Part shown: piece by piece, positions 7,848-14,358 of the stretch
Layout of the letters: the number at the start of each line of letters is the position of its first letter
Numbering within the stretch: position 1 is the stretch's first letter
NCBI GenBank assembly: GCA_046154735.1
Contig: JBJXFJ010000354.1
Location: forward strand, 1 to 17,077
Reading direction: 5' to 3'
Length of the DNA: 17,077 bases
Source: CAVXYC01 sp046154735
Lineage (GTDB): Bacteria > Chloroflexota > UBA6077 > JACCZL01
Program-made: the position numbers and the translations under genes
Notes under the pieces: model-generated
What the model saw: only the letters and a program-made list of their open reading frames with translations
Databases searched by the model: none
Told to the model about the DNA's origin: nothing

Positions 7848-8783
7848 ATGCCAGACAGACCGTTACCCACCGAGCCTGAAGTCCTGGACTACATCCGCGG
7901 CCCGCGCCGGAGCTGGGGCCGGTGGGGTGCTGATGATCAACGTGGCGCTATCAATCTGATCACACCGGAGAAGCGCGTGGCCGCGGCCCGCCTCGTGCAG
8001 AGTGGGCGCAGTGTCTCACTGAGTCGCCCGTTTCCCAAGGATCCCGGGCCGAATAATCCAAATCCCGCGCACCATTACATGAAGACCATCTCCCGCGGCA
8101 TTGGCGGGTACGCGGCGGATTATTACGGCATCTCCTACCACGGGGTGGCCTCCACCCACATTGACGCGCTGTGCCACACGTGGGACGAAGAGTCCATGTG
8201 GAATGGGCGTAATCCCGAGGAAGAGATCACCTTTGACGGCGCTAGATTTGGTTCCATTGAGCATTGGAGCGAGGGTATCACCACCCGCGCGGTGCTGCTG
8301 GATGTGCCCCGCCATCGTGGCACGCCATTCGTGGAGCTGGGTGCCCCGGTCCATGGCTGGGAGCTGGACGATATCCTCACCGAGCGCGGGCTGACCCTGG
8401 AGCCGGGGGATGCGGTGATCGTCTACAGCGGCCGCGATGCCTGGCAAGCACAGGACCCGGGCCGACCCTACAGCCGGCCCAACGAGGCCGGTGTCATTGA
8501 ACGGCCGGGCTTGCACGTGTCCTGTCTGCCCTTCTTGCGTGATCATGACGTGAGCGTGCTGGTCTGGGACATGCTGGATGCATTGCCCATTGGCTACCCC
8601 ATTCCGTGGTCCGTGCATGCTTGCCTCTTCGCCTATGGCATCGCACTGGTGGACAATGCGCTCCTGGAGCCACTCGCCCAGGCATGTCAGGAGGAGGGCC
8701 GCGATGAATTCATGCTGATCGTATCGCCGCTCAAGGTCATCGGCGGCACCGGGTCACCGGCAAATCCGCTGGCTTTGTTCTGA
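7848..8783 (+). CDS. Cyclase family protein (kynurenine formamidase-like hydrolase)
   Basis: This 311-residue protein belongs to the cyclase/kynurenine formamidase-like metal hydrolases, which include isatin hydrolase and hydrolyse amides, lactams or lactones using Zn or Mn. The metal-binding signature is at residues 98-110 as HGVASTHIDALCH, with His104, Asp106 and His110; the usual Gly before THxD is Ser here. The N-terminal WGADDQRGAINLIT (26-39) and LEPGDAVIVYSGR are typical of the longer plant/bacterial cyclase branch. GLHVSCLPFLRDHDVSVLVWDMLDALP supplies the conserved C-terminal half. AAGGAAG upstream of the ATG supports the start. It sits between an aldolase and an ABM-domain gene, which suggests ring or lactone opening in a degradation route; the actual substrate is unknown. 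Confidence 0.92.
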   Translation: MPDRPLPTEPEVLDYIRGPRRSWGRWGADDQRGAINLITPEKRVAAARLVQSGRSVSLSRPFPKDPGPNNPNPAHHYMKTISRGIGGYAADYYGISYHGVASTHIDALCHTWDEESMWNGRNPEEEITFDGARFGSIEHWSEGITTRAVLLDVPRHRGTPFVELGAPVHGWELDDILTERGLTLEPGDAVIVYSGRDAWQAQDPGRPYSRPNEAGVIERPGLHVSCLPFLRDHDVSVLVWDMLDALPIGYPIPWSVHACLFAYGIALVDNALLEPLAQACQEEGRDEFMLIVSPLKVIGGTGSPANPLALF

Positions 8784-8891
8784 CATCCGCGGATACCGGC
8801 AGGGTCCAAAGAGCAAATCTATCGCGTATGATGCGGGCATCGGGAACGGTCGCTGAATCGGCCGAGTTGCTGACCCTTAAGGATGACAATC

Positions 8892-9248
8892 ATGGGCACT
8901 GAGGTTTCCTGGCTGCTGGAGTTGGCGCTCAATCCGGGCGCGCTTGACGATTTTCGAGTATTGATGGATGAGATGGTGGCGTCGACTCGCGATGAGCCCG
9001 GTACGCTGAGCTATTCCTGGTTCACTAACGATGACCGCACTGAAGTGAAGATCGTCGAACGATACGTCGATTCTGACGCGGTGGTCACGCACATGACCAC
9101 GTTTGGCGAGCGATACGCGGGACGCTTCATGGCCGCGGTCACACCCACCCGGTTCACCATCATGGGGTCCCCCAATGACGCCGTCAAAGAGATTTTTGCG
9201 CCATTCTCACCGACCTATCTTCAACCATTTGGCGGATTTGCTCGGTAG
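8892..9248 (+). CDS. ABM (antibiotic biosynthesis monooxygenase)-like domain protein
   Basis: The 118-residue protein has the layout of a single dimeric alpha-beta-barrel ABM domain: a first strand (WLLELALNPGA), a helix (LDDFRVLMDEMVASTRDEPG), then TLSYSWFTNDD and VKIVERYVDSDAVVTHM. Such proteins act as cofactor-free quinol oxygenases or bind small aromatics, and many have no known reaction. The 3' part (GSPNDAVKEIFAPF, about residues 92-118) extends past the domain and resembles a branch of hypothetical ABM-like proteins. An ATG at 8883 directly abuts AAGG, too close to use it; the ATG at 8892 has that AAGGA at proper spacing and is preferred. The cyclase gene is 108 bases upstream and the Gfo/Idh gene 58 bases downstream on the same strand. 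Confidence 0.82.
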   Translation: MGTEVSWLLELALNPGALDDFRVLMDEMVASTRDEPGTLSYSWFTNDDRTEVKIVERYVDSDAVVTHMTTFGERYAGRFMAAVTPTRFTIMGSPNDAVKEIFAPFSPTYLQPFGGFAR

Positions 9249-9306
9249 GATTGAAGCACCGCCGAGGCGCACGCGAAGCTGAGTGAAGTGTGGGAGGGAA
9301 TGCGTG

Positions 9307-10359
9307 ATGGAGCGAGTTCGAGTGGGGCTCATTGGCGCCAGTGTGCGGCGCGGATGGGGTATGAGCGCGCACGTGCCCGCCCTCACCCATCTCCCTGAGC
9401 TGGAGTTGACCGCAGTGTGTACCGCTCATTCCGAGACCGCGCGCGAGTCAGCCGAGGCATTTGGTGCGCGGTTGGCCTTCTCGGACTATCGTGAGATCAT
9501 CCAATCCCCGGAAGTGGACGCGGTCACCATTGCCGTGCGTGTGCCCTGGCACAAGGAGATAGCCCTGGCGGCCGCTGCCGCGGGGAAGCATGTGTACTGT
9601 GAGTGGCCGCTGGCAGTGACCGTGGAGGATGGCGAGGCCATGCAGGTCGCGGCAGATGCTGCTGGCGTGCAACACATGGTGGGCCTCCAGGGGCGTGCGG
9701 CTCCGTGGGCGCGCTACCTGCATGATCTTGTCAGCGGCGGTGAACTGGGCGAGATCATCGCGGTCAATGCGAGCTCGTTCACCACCCACAACTACATGCG
9801 CGCGGATACGCACTGGGCGGCCAAGCGGGCAGCCGGGAATCACCTGCTTTCCATTCAGGTGGGCCACATGCTGGACATGCTGGAGAGTATGCTGGGGCCG
9901 CTGACGGGCCTGAAGAGCCGCATTGGTACGCGTGTGACGCCCTGGTTGATCGAAGGGCTGGAGCCCATCGAGGCCGACGCGCCGGACCACGTGCTCATCT
10001 CCGGGCAGTTTGCCTCGGGCGGGATCGCCTCGCTGCACTCCGCGTACGTCCCCGTGACGCCGGGCGCATGGCGATTGGAGATTTACGGTGATCGTGGCGC
10101 GGTTCGCGCCAGCGCCTCAGGCCCCTCGCATGTGGCCACTATGCGGCTGGAGCGTGGCCAGCCGGGCGCTTCCGCCATGGAGCCGATCTCCGTGCCGGCC
10201 GAGTACAGCGAGGTGCCCGATGCCGTACCCCAGGGCGCCCCGTTTCACGTGGCTCATCTGTACCGGCGCTTTGCCCGCGCAATTCTAAGCGGCGAGCCGG
10301 CAGAGCCCAGCTTTGCGGACGGCGTGCGGCGGCTGAAATCTCTGGATGCGCTGGGATAG
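9307..10359 (+). CDS. Gfo/Idh/MocA family protein with EWP motif (Gal80-like branch)
   Basis: The 350-residue protein has an N-terminal Rossmann NAD(P) domain (VGLIGASVRRGWG, residues 6-18) and a C-terminal Gfo/Idh/MocA alpha-beta domain (ISGQFASGGIASLHSAYVP, WRLEIYGDRGAVR). The signature that usually reads EKP is CEWPLA at 98-103, so the catalytic lysine is replaced by Trp. That variant is typical of the branch that includes fungal Gal80. His187 in VGHMLDML is present. The protein may therefore be a sugar-linked oxidoreductase with altered chemistry or a nucleotide-binding non-catalytic relative. The start at 9307 is favoured by GGGAGGG upstream; GTG codons at 9283 and 9304 are alternatives. 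It ends the four-gene run. A degraded copy of its 3' end lies at 11241-11336. Confidence 0.9.
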   Translation: MERVRVGLIGASVRRGWGMSAHVPALTHLPELELTAVCTAHSETARESAEAFGARLAFSDYREIIQSPEVDAVTIAVRVPWHKEIALAAAAAGKHVYCEWPLAVTVEDGEAMQVAADAAGVQHMVGLQGRAAPWARYLHDLVSGGELGEIIAVNASSFTTHNYMRADTHWAAKRAAGNHLLSIQVGHMLDMLESMLGPLTGLKSRIGTRVTPWLIEGLEPIEADAPDHVLISGQFASGGIASLHSAYVPVTPGAWRLEIYGDRGAVRASASGPSHVATMRLERGQPGASAMEPISVPAEYSEVPDAVPQGAPFHVAHLYRRFARAILSGEPAEPSFADGVRRLKSLDALG

Positions 10360-10493
10360 CTGCAGCGAGCATGCATCATTCCTTAGGTGGCACCCCTCGC
10401 CAGGTAGGGACGGCAGAGCGAATGCCGCCGGTCAACGATTTCGCGAGGTGCACTCAGACCTGGTTGGCGGGGTCACTTCATTGTCACCGGCGC

Positions 10494-10565
10494 CGAGGAT
10501 ACCGGGCGGGCGACCGACCAGTCGCCCCTACAGGACACCGGTCACTCGCCCGCCCGGTATCCTCG
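10494..10565. repeat. Long perfect inverted repeat (20-bp arms, 32-base loop)
   Basis: Positions 10494-10513 are perfectly complementary to 10546-10565. Inside is a competing shorter hairpin: gggcgac at 10508-10514 pairs with gtcgccc at 10521-10527. The segment gtcgcccctacagg is of a kind I recall from dispersed palindromes in several phyla. It lies 135 bases after the Gfo/Idh stop and just past the minus-strand terminator. It could be a dispersed palindromic element or a terminator for the plus-strand run, although no T-tract follows. Confidence 0.75.
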
Positions 10566-10591
10566 ACGCCCGTCTGAAATGCTGGCCACTA

Positions 10592-10618
10592 TGAAAAGAC
10601 CCCGCCTGGTAGGCGGGG
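10592..10618 (-). terminator. Rho-independent terminator of the ParE-type toxin-antitoxin locus
   Basis: Read on the minus strand, a perfect GC-only 7-bp stem (10600-10606 with 10612-10618) and five-base loop are followed at once by TCTTTTC. That is the classic intrinsic terminator layout. It sits directly behind the expected end of the ParE-like toxin, so it should end transcripts of the antitoxin-toxin pair. Confidence 0.8.
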
Positions 10619-10625
10619 CGGCGGC

Positions 10626-10903
10626 CCAGTAAAGCGGTTTGCGCGCATGTTGTGTAATGACGATGACGACAATTTCATCCTGCGCTACGGTATTGACAAC
10701 GTTGAATAGGAACCCCCGCACGACAGCGATACGTGTGCCTGATATGGATGGTGTTCAGGCAAGAGGTATGCGAGTGCCCGTGCTGCCGCTTCCTGCACGG
10801 CGTCGGTGAATCGCCGGCCAAGATCCGTTTCGCGACTGCTGTAATACGCTACCTCGTGGAGAAGCTCAGACCTCGCGGCGGGAATGAATCGCGCGCGATT
10901 CAC
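10626..10903 (-). pseudogene. ParE/RelE-family toxin, frameshifted near its middle
   Basis: The gene starts at a GTG at 10903 that overlaps the antitoxin stop by four bases (GTGA). The first 50 residues (ARFIPAARSELLHEVAYYSS, LGRRFTDAV) are a clear ParE-type toxin N-terminus. The reading frame then drifts into an unrelated tail and stops at 10685, giving 72 residues. The missing half is in the -1 frame: GTRIAVVRGFLFNVV, then DEIVVIVITQHARKPLYW ending at 10626, which matches the family's C-terminal strands. One lost base between about 10739 and 10754 explains this. No slippery heptamer is visible, so a disabling mutation or assembly error is more likely than programmed frameshifting. The restored frame has no stop after YW and would run through the terminator to 10542. 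Confidence 0.8.
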
Positions 10904-11130
10904 TCAGTGAGGCGCCGTGCTTCCGCGAACACTTCTTCGGCCGAGGCGGTGGGAAGAAGACCTTTGTTATAGGCCTCCACCCGAGTGGTGATCTCCTGCT
11001 CCCATGCGGATTCAATTTCGGGGATGCGTGGCTCTCGTAGCGTCTCCAGCATGATCTCGGCCAGGTGAGCCCGATTACTCGCGGAGAGCTCTCGTGCCTG
11101 CTTCTCAACATGTTCTAGATTTGCTGACAT
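10900..11130 (-). CDS. Addiction-module antitoxin (TIGR02574-type)
   Basis: This 76-residue acidic, helical protein matches the 'putative addiction module component' family that pairs with ParE/RelE toxins. Typical text includes VEKQARELSASNRAHLAEIMLETL at the start and WEQEITTRVEAYNKG in the middle. It should bind and neutralise the toxin and may bind its own promoter. The stop codon overlaps the toxin start by four bases, so the two are translationally coupled in the usual antitoxin-first order. AGGAG lies upstream of the ATG. Because the adjacent toxin is frameshifted, the antitoxin may now serve without an active partner. Confidence 0.88.
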   Translation of the reverse strand: MSANLEHVEKQARELSASNRAHLAEIMLETLREPRIPEIESAWEQEITTRVEAYNKGLLPTASAEEVFAEARRLTE

Positions 11131-11240
11131 TGCGCTGCTCCTCTCAACCCAATAATCGCGCGGCTTCTTGTCGTGCGCTGATCAAGTGAATTCTAGCAAT
11201 TGGCCCAGCACGTGCGGACGGCCAGATTCGACGTCCCTTC

Positions 11241-11336
11241 CGCCGTTTCGCCCGCGCGATCGTCAATTGCGAGCGGGCCGAGCCAGGCTTCGTGGACGGT
11301 GTGCGGCGGCTGGAATCTCTAGATGCGCTGGGATAG
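11241..11336 (+). pseudogene. 3' remnant of a second Gfo/Idh/MocA gene
   Basis: A 31-codon stretch ending in TAG translates as RRFARAIVNCERAEPGFVDG followed by VRRLESLDALG. It aligns without gaps to the last 31 codons (10264-10356) of the complete Gfo/Idh gene, sharing 24 of 31 residues and 77 of 96 bases including the stop. Similarity continues a few bases past the stop (gcagcg). Most differences are at third codon positions, so the two copies diverged as functioning genes before this one was lost. No upstream part of the gene is visible; the sequence just before 11238 is unrelated. The surrounding 11131-11496 region holds no other gene I can support, apart from a short minus-strand stretch (RIHLISARQEAARLL) that faintly recalls a BrnT toxin end. 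Confidence 0.8.
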
Positions 11337-11496
11337 CGGCAGCGCAATCCGAAAGAGATCATGGATACCGCTATGCTGGAAGTCCAGCGGTGCTGCGTTG
11401 TTCGGCGGGCAGGGTGTTGGTTCGGTAGAGCTATGTCACGCACGAAAGGCGCGGCTCCTCAGTTCAGATAGGCTTGCTATGCGCCCGTTAACGCGC

Positions 11497-11691
11497 TCAG
11501 CGATCACCCATGCGTGGAACTGATAGGCCCTGACAGATTTTCAGGGCGAGTCGGTCGGCAATTTCGGTATGGCGGGGAATAGCTTCAACTTCCCCGGTCT
11601 GCAGATTCATCCAGAGTGAGTGCGCGCTACCCTCGCGCTTCAGGATGCATCCGTGACGCCGTAAGTGTCTGAGTAGGCTGCTCCGCTTCAT
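11497..11691 (-). CDS. hicA: HicA-family toxin (mRNA interferase)
   Basis: The 64-residue protein has the double-stranded-RNA-binding-like HicA fold. LLRHLRRHGCILKREGSAHS includes the conserved Gly14 and the catalytic His24, followed by LWMNLQTGE, IPRHTEI and a final helix LALKICQGLSVP. HicA cleaves mRNA and arrests translation. Its ATG overlaps the hicB stop by four bases (ATGA), giving the order hicB then hicA, the reverse of the arrangement first described. All expected segments are intact, so this toxin, unlike the nearby ParE, looks functional. Confidence 0.93.
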   Translation of the reverse strand: MKRSSLLRHLRRHGCILKREGSAHSLWMNLQTGEVEAIPRHTEIADRLALKICQGLSVPRMGDR

Positions 11692-11903
11692 CCAATGGTG
11701 ACAACTTCACGGAGCGCGTTGTCCGGAATGCCCCGAAGGCCGTCCTCCCGGCGATCTTGCAGAACAAGCTCGATGGCGTGCGCGAGATTCTCGCGACATT
11801 CATTTACTGTGTGCCCCTGTCCATTTGCTCCGGGGATTTCCGGACAATAGGCAATGAACCAGTCTCCGTCTTTCTCAATGATCGCCGTAAACTCGTTGTG
11901 CAT
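11688..11903 (-). CDS. hicB: HicB-family antitoxin
   Basis: The 71-residue protein (from ATG 11903) has the partial RNase H-like HicB fold: FTAIIEKDGDWFIAYCPEIP, GANGQGHTVNECRENLAHAI and ELVLQDR. It lacks any C-terminal ribbon-helix-helix or HTH domain, so it is the short UPF0150-type form. The frame is open to a GTG two codons earlier (11909); GGGA is better spaced for the ATG. It should bind HicA and block its active site. The 180 bases upstream (11910-12087) are locally AT-richer than the surroundings, as often seen at transferred toxin-antitoxin loci; I see no firm -35/-10 pair there. Confidence 0.9.
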   Translation of the reverse strand: MHNEFTAIIEKDGDWFIAYCPEIPGANGQGHTVNECRENLAHAIELVLQDRREDGLRGIPDNALREVVTIG

Positions 11904-12087
11904 GTCCACGTCCCGATGAAATCGTGTTCAATGGTTTCAAAAACTCTACACTCGTGATCCTAAACACAAGTCTTAATGAGCGGCTCAAGGCTTGTAGAGC
12001 CGCAAGTATTCCGCACTACAAGCCCGAATTGATCTATCGGCCAATCACTGTGTCAATGACAACTTGGGTCTGAACCTACTGAACATA

Positions 12088-12465
12088 CTATCCCCCGCTA
12101 AACCCCGGCAACAACAGCAGCTCATCGCCAGGCTCCAGTGTGCGATCGAGGCCCCCCGCGAGCTCCACGACGCGGCCGTTGACAATGAGCGCCACGAACT
12201 CACGCACGCGCTTACCGGCCAGGTCATACACGAGCCGCTCGAACGCCTCGGACTCTACGGCCTTCGTCTCCAGTAACGCACGCACGGTAGCCTCCGGCCA
12301 GAGCGGGATGGTGATGACCGTGCTGCCCTCGCCACCACCCGGGCGCCCGTTGTCCGCCAGGCGTAGCTCCTTCCGAAGCCAGCCATAATACTCGAGCGTA
12401 ATCGTGCCAGCGATAGCGAAAGATGGGTGAGCGATGCGCGGTGAAAGAGCGTCTCCTTCACTCAT
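12088..12465 (-). CDS. MoaD/ThiS-family ubiquitin-like sulfur carrier
   Basis: The product (about 125 residues) ends in PGFSGG with the stop right after the Gly-Gly. This is the hallmark of MoaD/ThiS sulfur carriers, whose C-terminus is adenylated and thiocarboxylated. The beta-grasp pattern is seen in ITLEYYGWLRKEL, WPEATVRALLE, VALIVNGRVVE and LEPGDELLLLPGF. It is longer than a typical 80-90 residue MoaD, with some 20 extra N-terminal residues and a Gly-rich insert after the first helix. It begins six bases after the stop of the aldehyde ferredoxin oxidoreductase gene, so the two are an operon. A role in supplying sulfur for its tungsto- or molybdopterin cofactor is the likely link. GTG at 12468 is the alternative start. 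Confidence 0.85.
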   Translation of the reverse strand: MSEGDALSPRIAHPSFAIAGTITLEYYGWLRKELRLADNGRPGGGEGSTVITIPLWPEATVRALLETKAVESEAFERLVYDLAGKRVREFVALIVNGRVVELAGGLDRTLEPGDELLLLPGFSGG

Positions 12466-12471
12466 CACCCA

Positions 12472-14358
12472 TTACCCATGACTCGCCACGGCAGGTTGGC
12501 GCTCCGCGCGAATCTTCTCCACCATCGGAATCAGCTCCTCGAGATCCAGATCCCGCAGGGTCTCAGGCAGCGGCAGGCCGAGATCCTCGTCCCAGCCCAG
12601 CATGCGCCGGTAGTTGCGGAGCATCCCATCCCAATGCTGCATGATGTCTGCACCCTGGGCAGGGCCATCCATGGGCACCGAGCCGTAGCGTTTCGAAGGT
12701 CGCTCAAGTTTGGGATTCATGCCGTGCAGGAAGCTCCACACGCGGAGCGTGGTTGAGACGCGCCGACCGATCTTCAACGCATCCTGCAGCGTGAGGTCCC
12801 AGCCGGTCACGGCATTCACCGCTTCCACGCCGCGCGAGGCGTTGGTGAAATCAAAGCGGCAGACGCCCAGGCTATCGTCAAACTGGTGCCATCCATTGAG
12901 CCGACCCATCTGCTCCACGATCTCCGTGGGCGAGAAGCGATCGCTCAGTGGACCCAGGCCCAGCCGCTCTGTCTGAACTCCGCCAAAGGTCACCTCTATT
13001 GTGCTGGTGCTGGATGTACAGGTATCGAACATCTCTGCCCATCGACCGCGGTGATCGTGACCGCGGGGTGAGTGGCCCTTTTCGCCATAGATTGCCGCGT
13101 CCGAGGCCGGCCCACCAATGTGGCGGCTGGCGCGCATAACGCCCTCGGCCAGCCAGGCGCCGCAGCCCTCGCGCGTGGCTATCTTGTCCATCAGTTTCTT
13201 GCAGGATTCAGGATCGTCCCAGGTGGGTGTCAGTCCATCAAGCTGCTCGGGTGTGAGCCAGCCGTTCATGGAGCATTCAATGGCCCAGCCCAGCAGCCAG
13301 CCGAGCTCGTTAATGTCCACGCCGATATTGTCTGCCTCATTGGAAAGGAAGACCGCCGCGCCGGCATCGGTGATGCCAAGCTGCGAGCCCATGCCTGACA
13401 TACCCTCATACTCCGGCTCTTCGCCGCTCGTGCCCGCGTACGGGCCTTCCGTCACGGTCATGGTTTTGCAGCAAGACATCTGGCAGGCCCAGCACGGGTT
13501 GTTCTTCCATTGGAAGTGCTCGCGGATGTACTGCCCGTTAATCTGCTCATGCTCCGGGAAGACGCACGTGGTGTAGTTCTTGATTGGCAGCCAACCGCCC
13601 CGCGCTGCCCCGCTCAATCCGCCGGCCGTGCCCCACGCGTACAGATTGCCGCCGCCAAACTCCTTGGCATCCTGGAAGAGCGGCTTCACCAGCTCATTGA
13701 CCTTCGCCGGGTCAGCCACAAACGACTTCTGCTTGCCGCGCTTGCAGGAGATAGCCTTGAGCTTCTTCGCGCCCAGCACCGCACCAATGCCGTTATGCGA
13801 GGCCACGTGGCCGCGATCACCCACAAACGCGGCAAACCGCACCAGGTGCTCTCCCGCGGGCCCGATGCCAAAGACGCTGAGCTGTTTATCTGAAAGACCT
13901 TCTTGCTCGCGTATGCGATCTTCCATCTGCCACACGCCCAGCCCGGCCAGAGAGTCCGCGTCGCGAAACTCCACGCCGTTCTCATCAATATAGAGATGTG
14001 TCAGCGTTTCCGCCGCGCCCTGAATGATGAGCCCGTCGTACCCCTGGCTGCGCAGAAACGCGCCCAGATACCCATTCGCCTGGGTCGCCCCCGCCAAACC
14101 TGTCATGGGTCCCTTGAACACGCAGGAGATCGTTCCCGTGCCCGAGAATCGCGTATTCCCCAGCGGCCCCGTGGCAATGATGATCCGGTTCTCGGGATCG
14201 TCCCATTCGACCTCGGGTGGGACTTCCTTATAGAGGAAATGTGTGCCCAGTCCAGTGCCGCCCACCCAGGTGCGAACGACATCCTGGGGGACGACTTCGA
14301 CACTCGTGGACTTGTTGGAGAGGTCGACGCGCAGCAGGCGGGCTGTTAGCTCTGGCAT
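12472..14358 (-). CDS. Aldehyde ferredoxin oxidoreductase (tungstopterin enzyme)
   Basis: This 628-residue protein is a full-length member of the AOR/FOR family, which oxidises aldehydes to acids (or the reverse) with ferredoxin using a bis-pterin tungsten or molybdenum centre and one [4Fe-4S] cluster. The cluster ligands are Cys289, Cys292 and Cys296 in CWACQMSC, plus distant Cys500 in LGVCRFDF. The pattern matches the archaeal enzyme. The N-terminal domain (VGGTGLGTHFLY, ATGPLGNTRFSGTG, FGIGPAGEHLVRFA, GIGAVLGAKKLKAI) and pterin contacts in the middle (EGMSGMGSQLGI, NIGVDINE) are intact. AAGGAG seven bases before the ATG fixes the start. It is followed by a MoaD-like gene. No ferredoxin or flavin subunit is adjacent; the aldehyde cannot be told. 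Confidence 0.96.
   Translation of the reverse strand: MPELTARLLRVDLSNKSTSVEVVPQDVVRTWVGGTGLGTHFLYKEVPPEVEWDDPENRIIIATGPLGNTRFSGTGTISCVFKGPMTGLAGATQANGYLGAFLRSQGYDGLIIQGAAETLTHLYIDENGVEFRDADSLAGLGVWQMEDRIREQEGLSDKQLSVFGIGPAGEHLVRFAAFVGDRGHVASHNGIGAVLGAKKLKAISCKRGKQKSFVADPAKVNELVKPLFQDAKEFGGGNLYAWGTAGGLSGAARGGWLPIKNYTTCVFPEHEQINGQYIREHFQWKNNPCWACQMSCCKTMTVTEGPYAGTSGEEPEYEGMSGMGSQLGITDAGAAVFLSNEADNIGVDINELGWLLGWAIECSMNGWLTPEQLDGLTPTWDDPESCKKLMDKIATREGCGAWLAEGVMRASRHIGGPASDAAIYGEKGHSPRGHDHRGRWAEMFDTCTSSTSTIEVTFGGVQTERLGLGPLSDRFSPTEIVEQMGRLNGWHQFDDSLGVCRFDFTNASRGVEAVNAVTGWDLTLQDALKIGRRVSTTLRVWSFLHGMNPKLERPSKRYGSVPMDGPAQGADIMQHWDGMLRNYRRMLGWDEDLGLPLPETLRDLDLEELIPMVEKIRAERQPAVASHG

Noticed and set aside
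11144..11215. Possible BrnT toxin tail (RIHLISARQEAARLLG) on the minus strand before the antitoxin
   Set aside because: Only about 15 residues recall the family; the upstream part of the frame is antisense to the Gfo/Idh remnant and shows no BrnT core.
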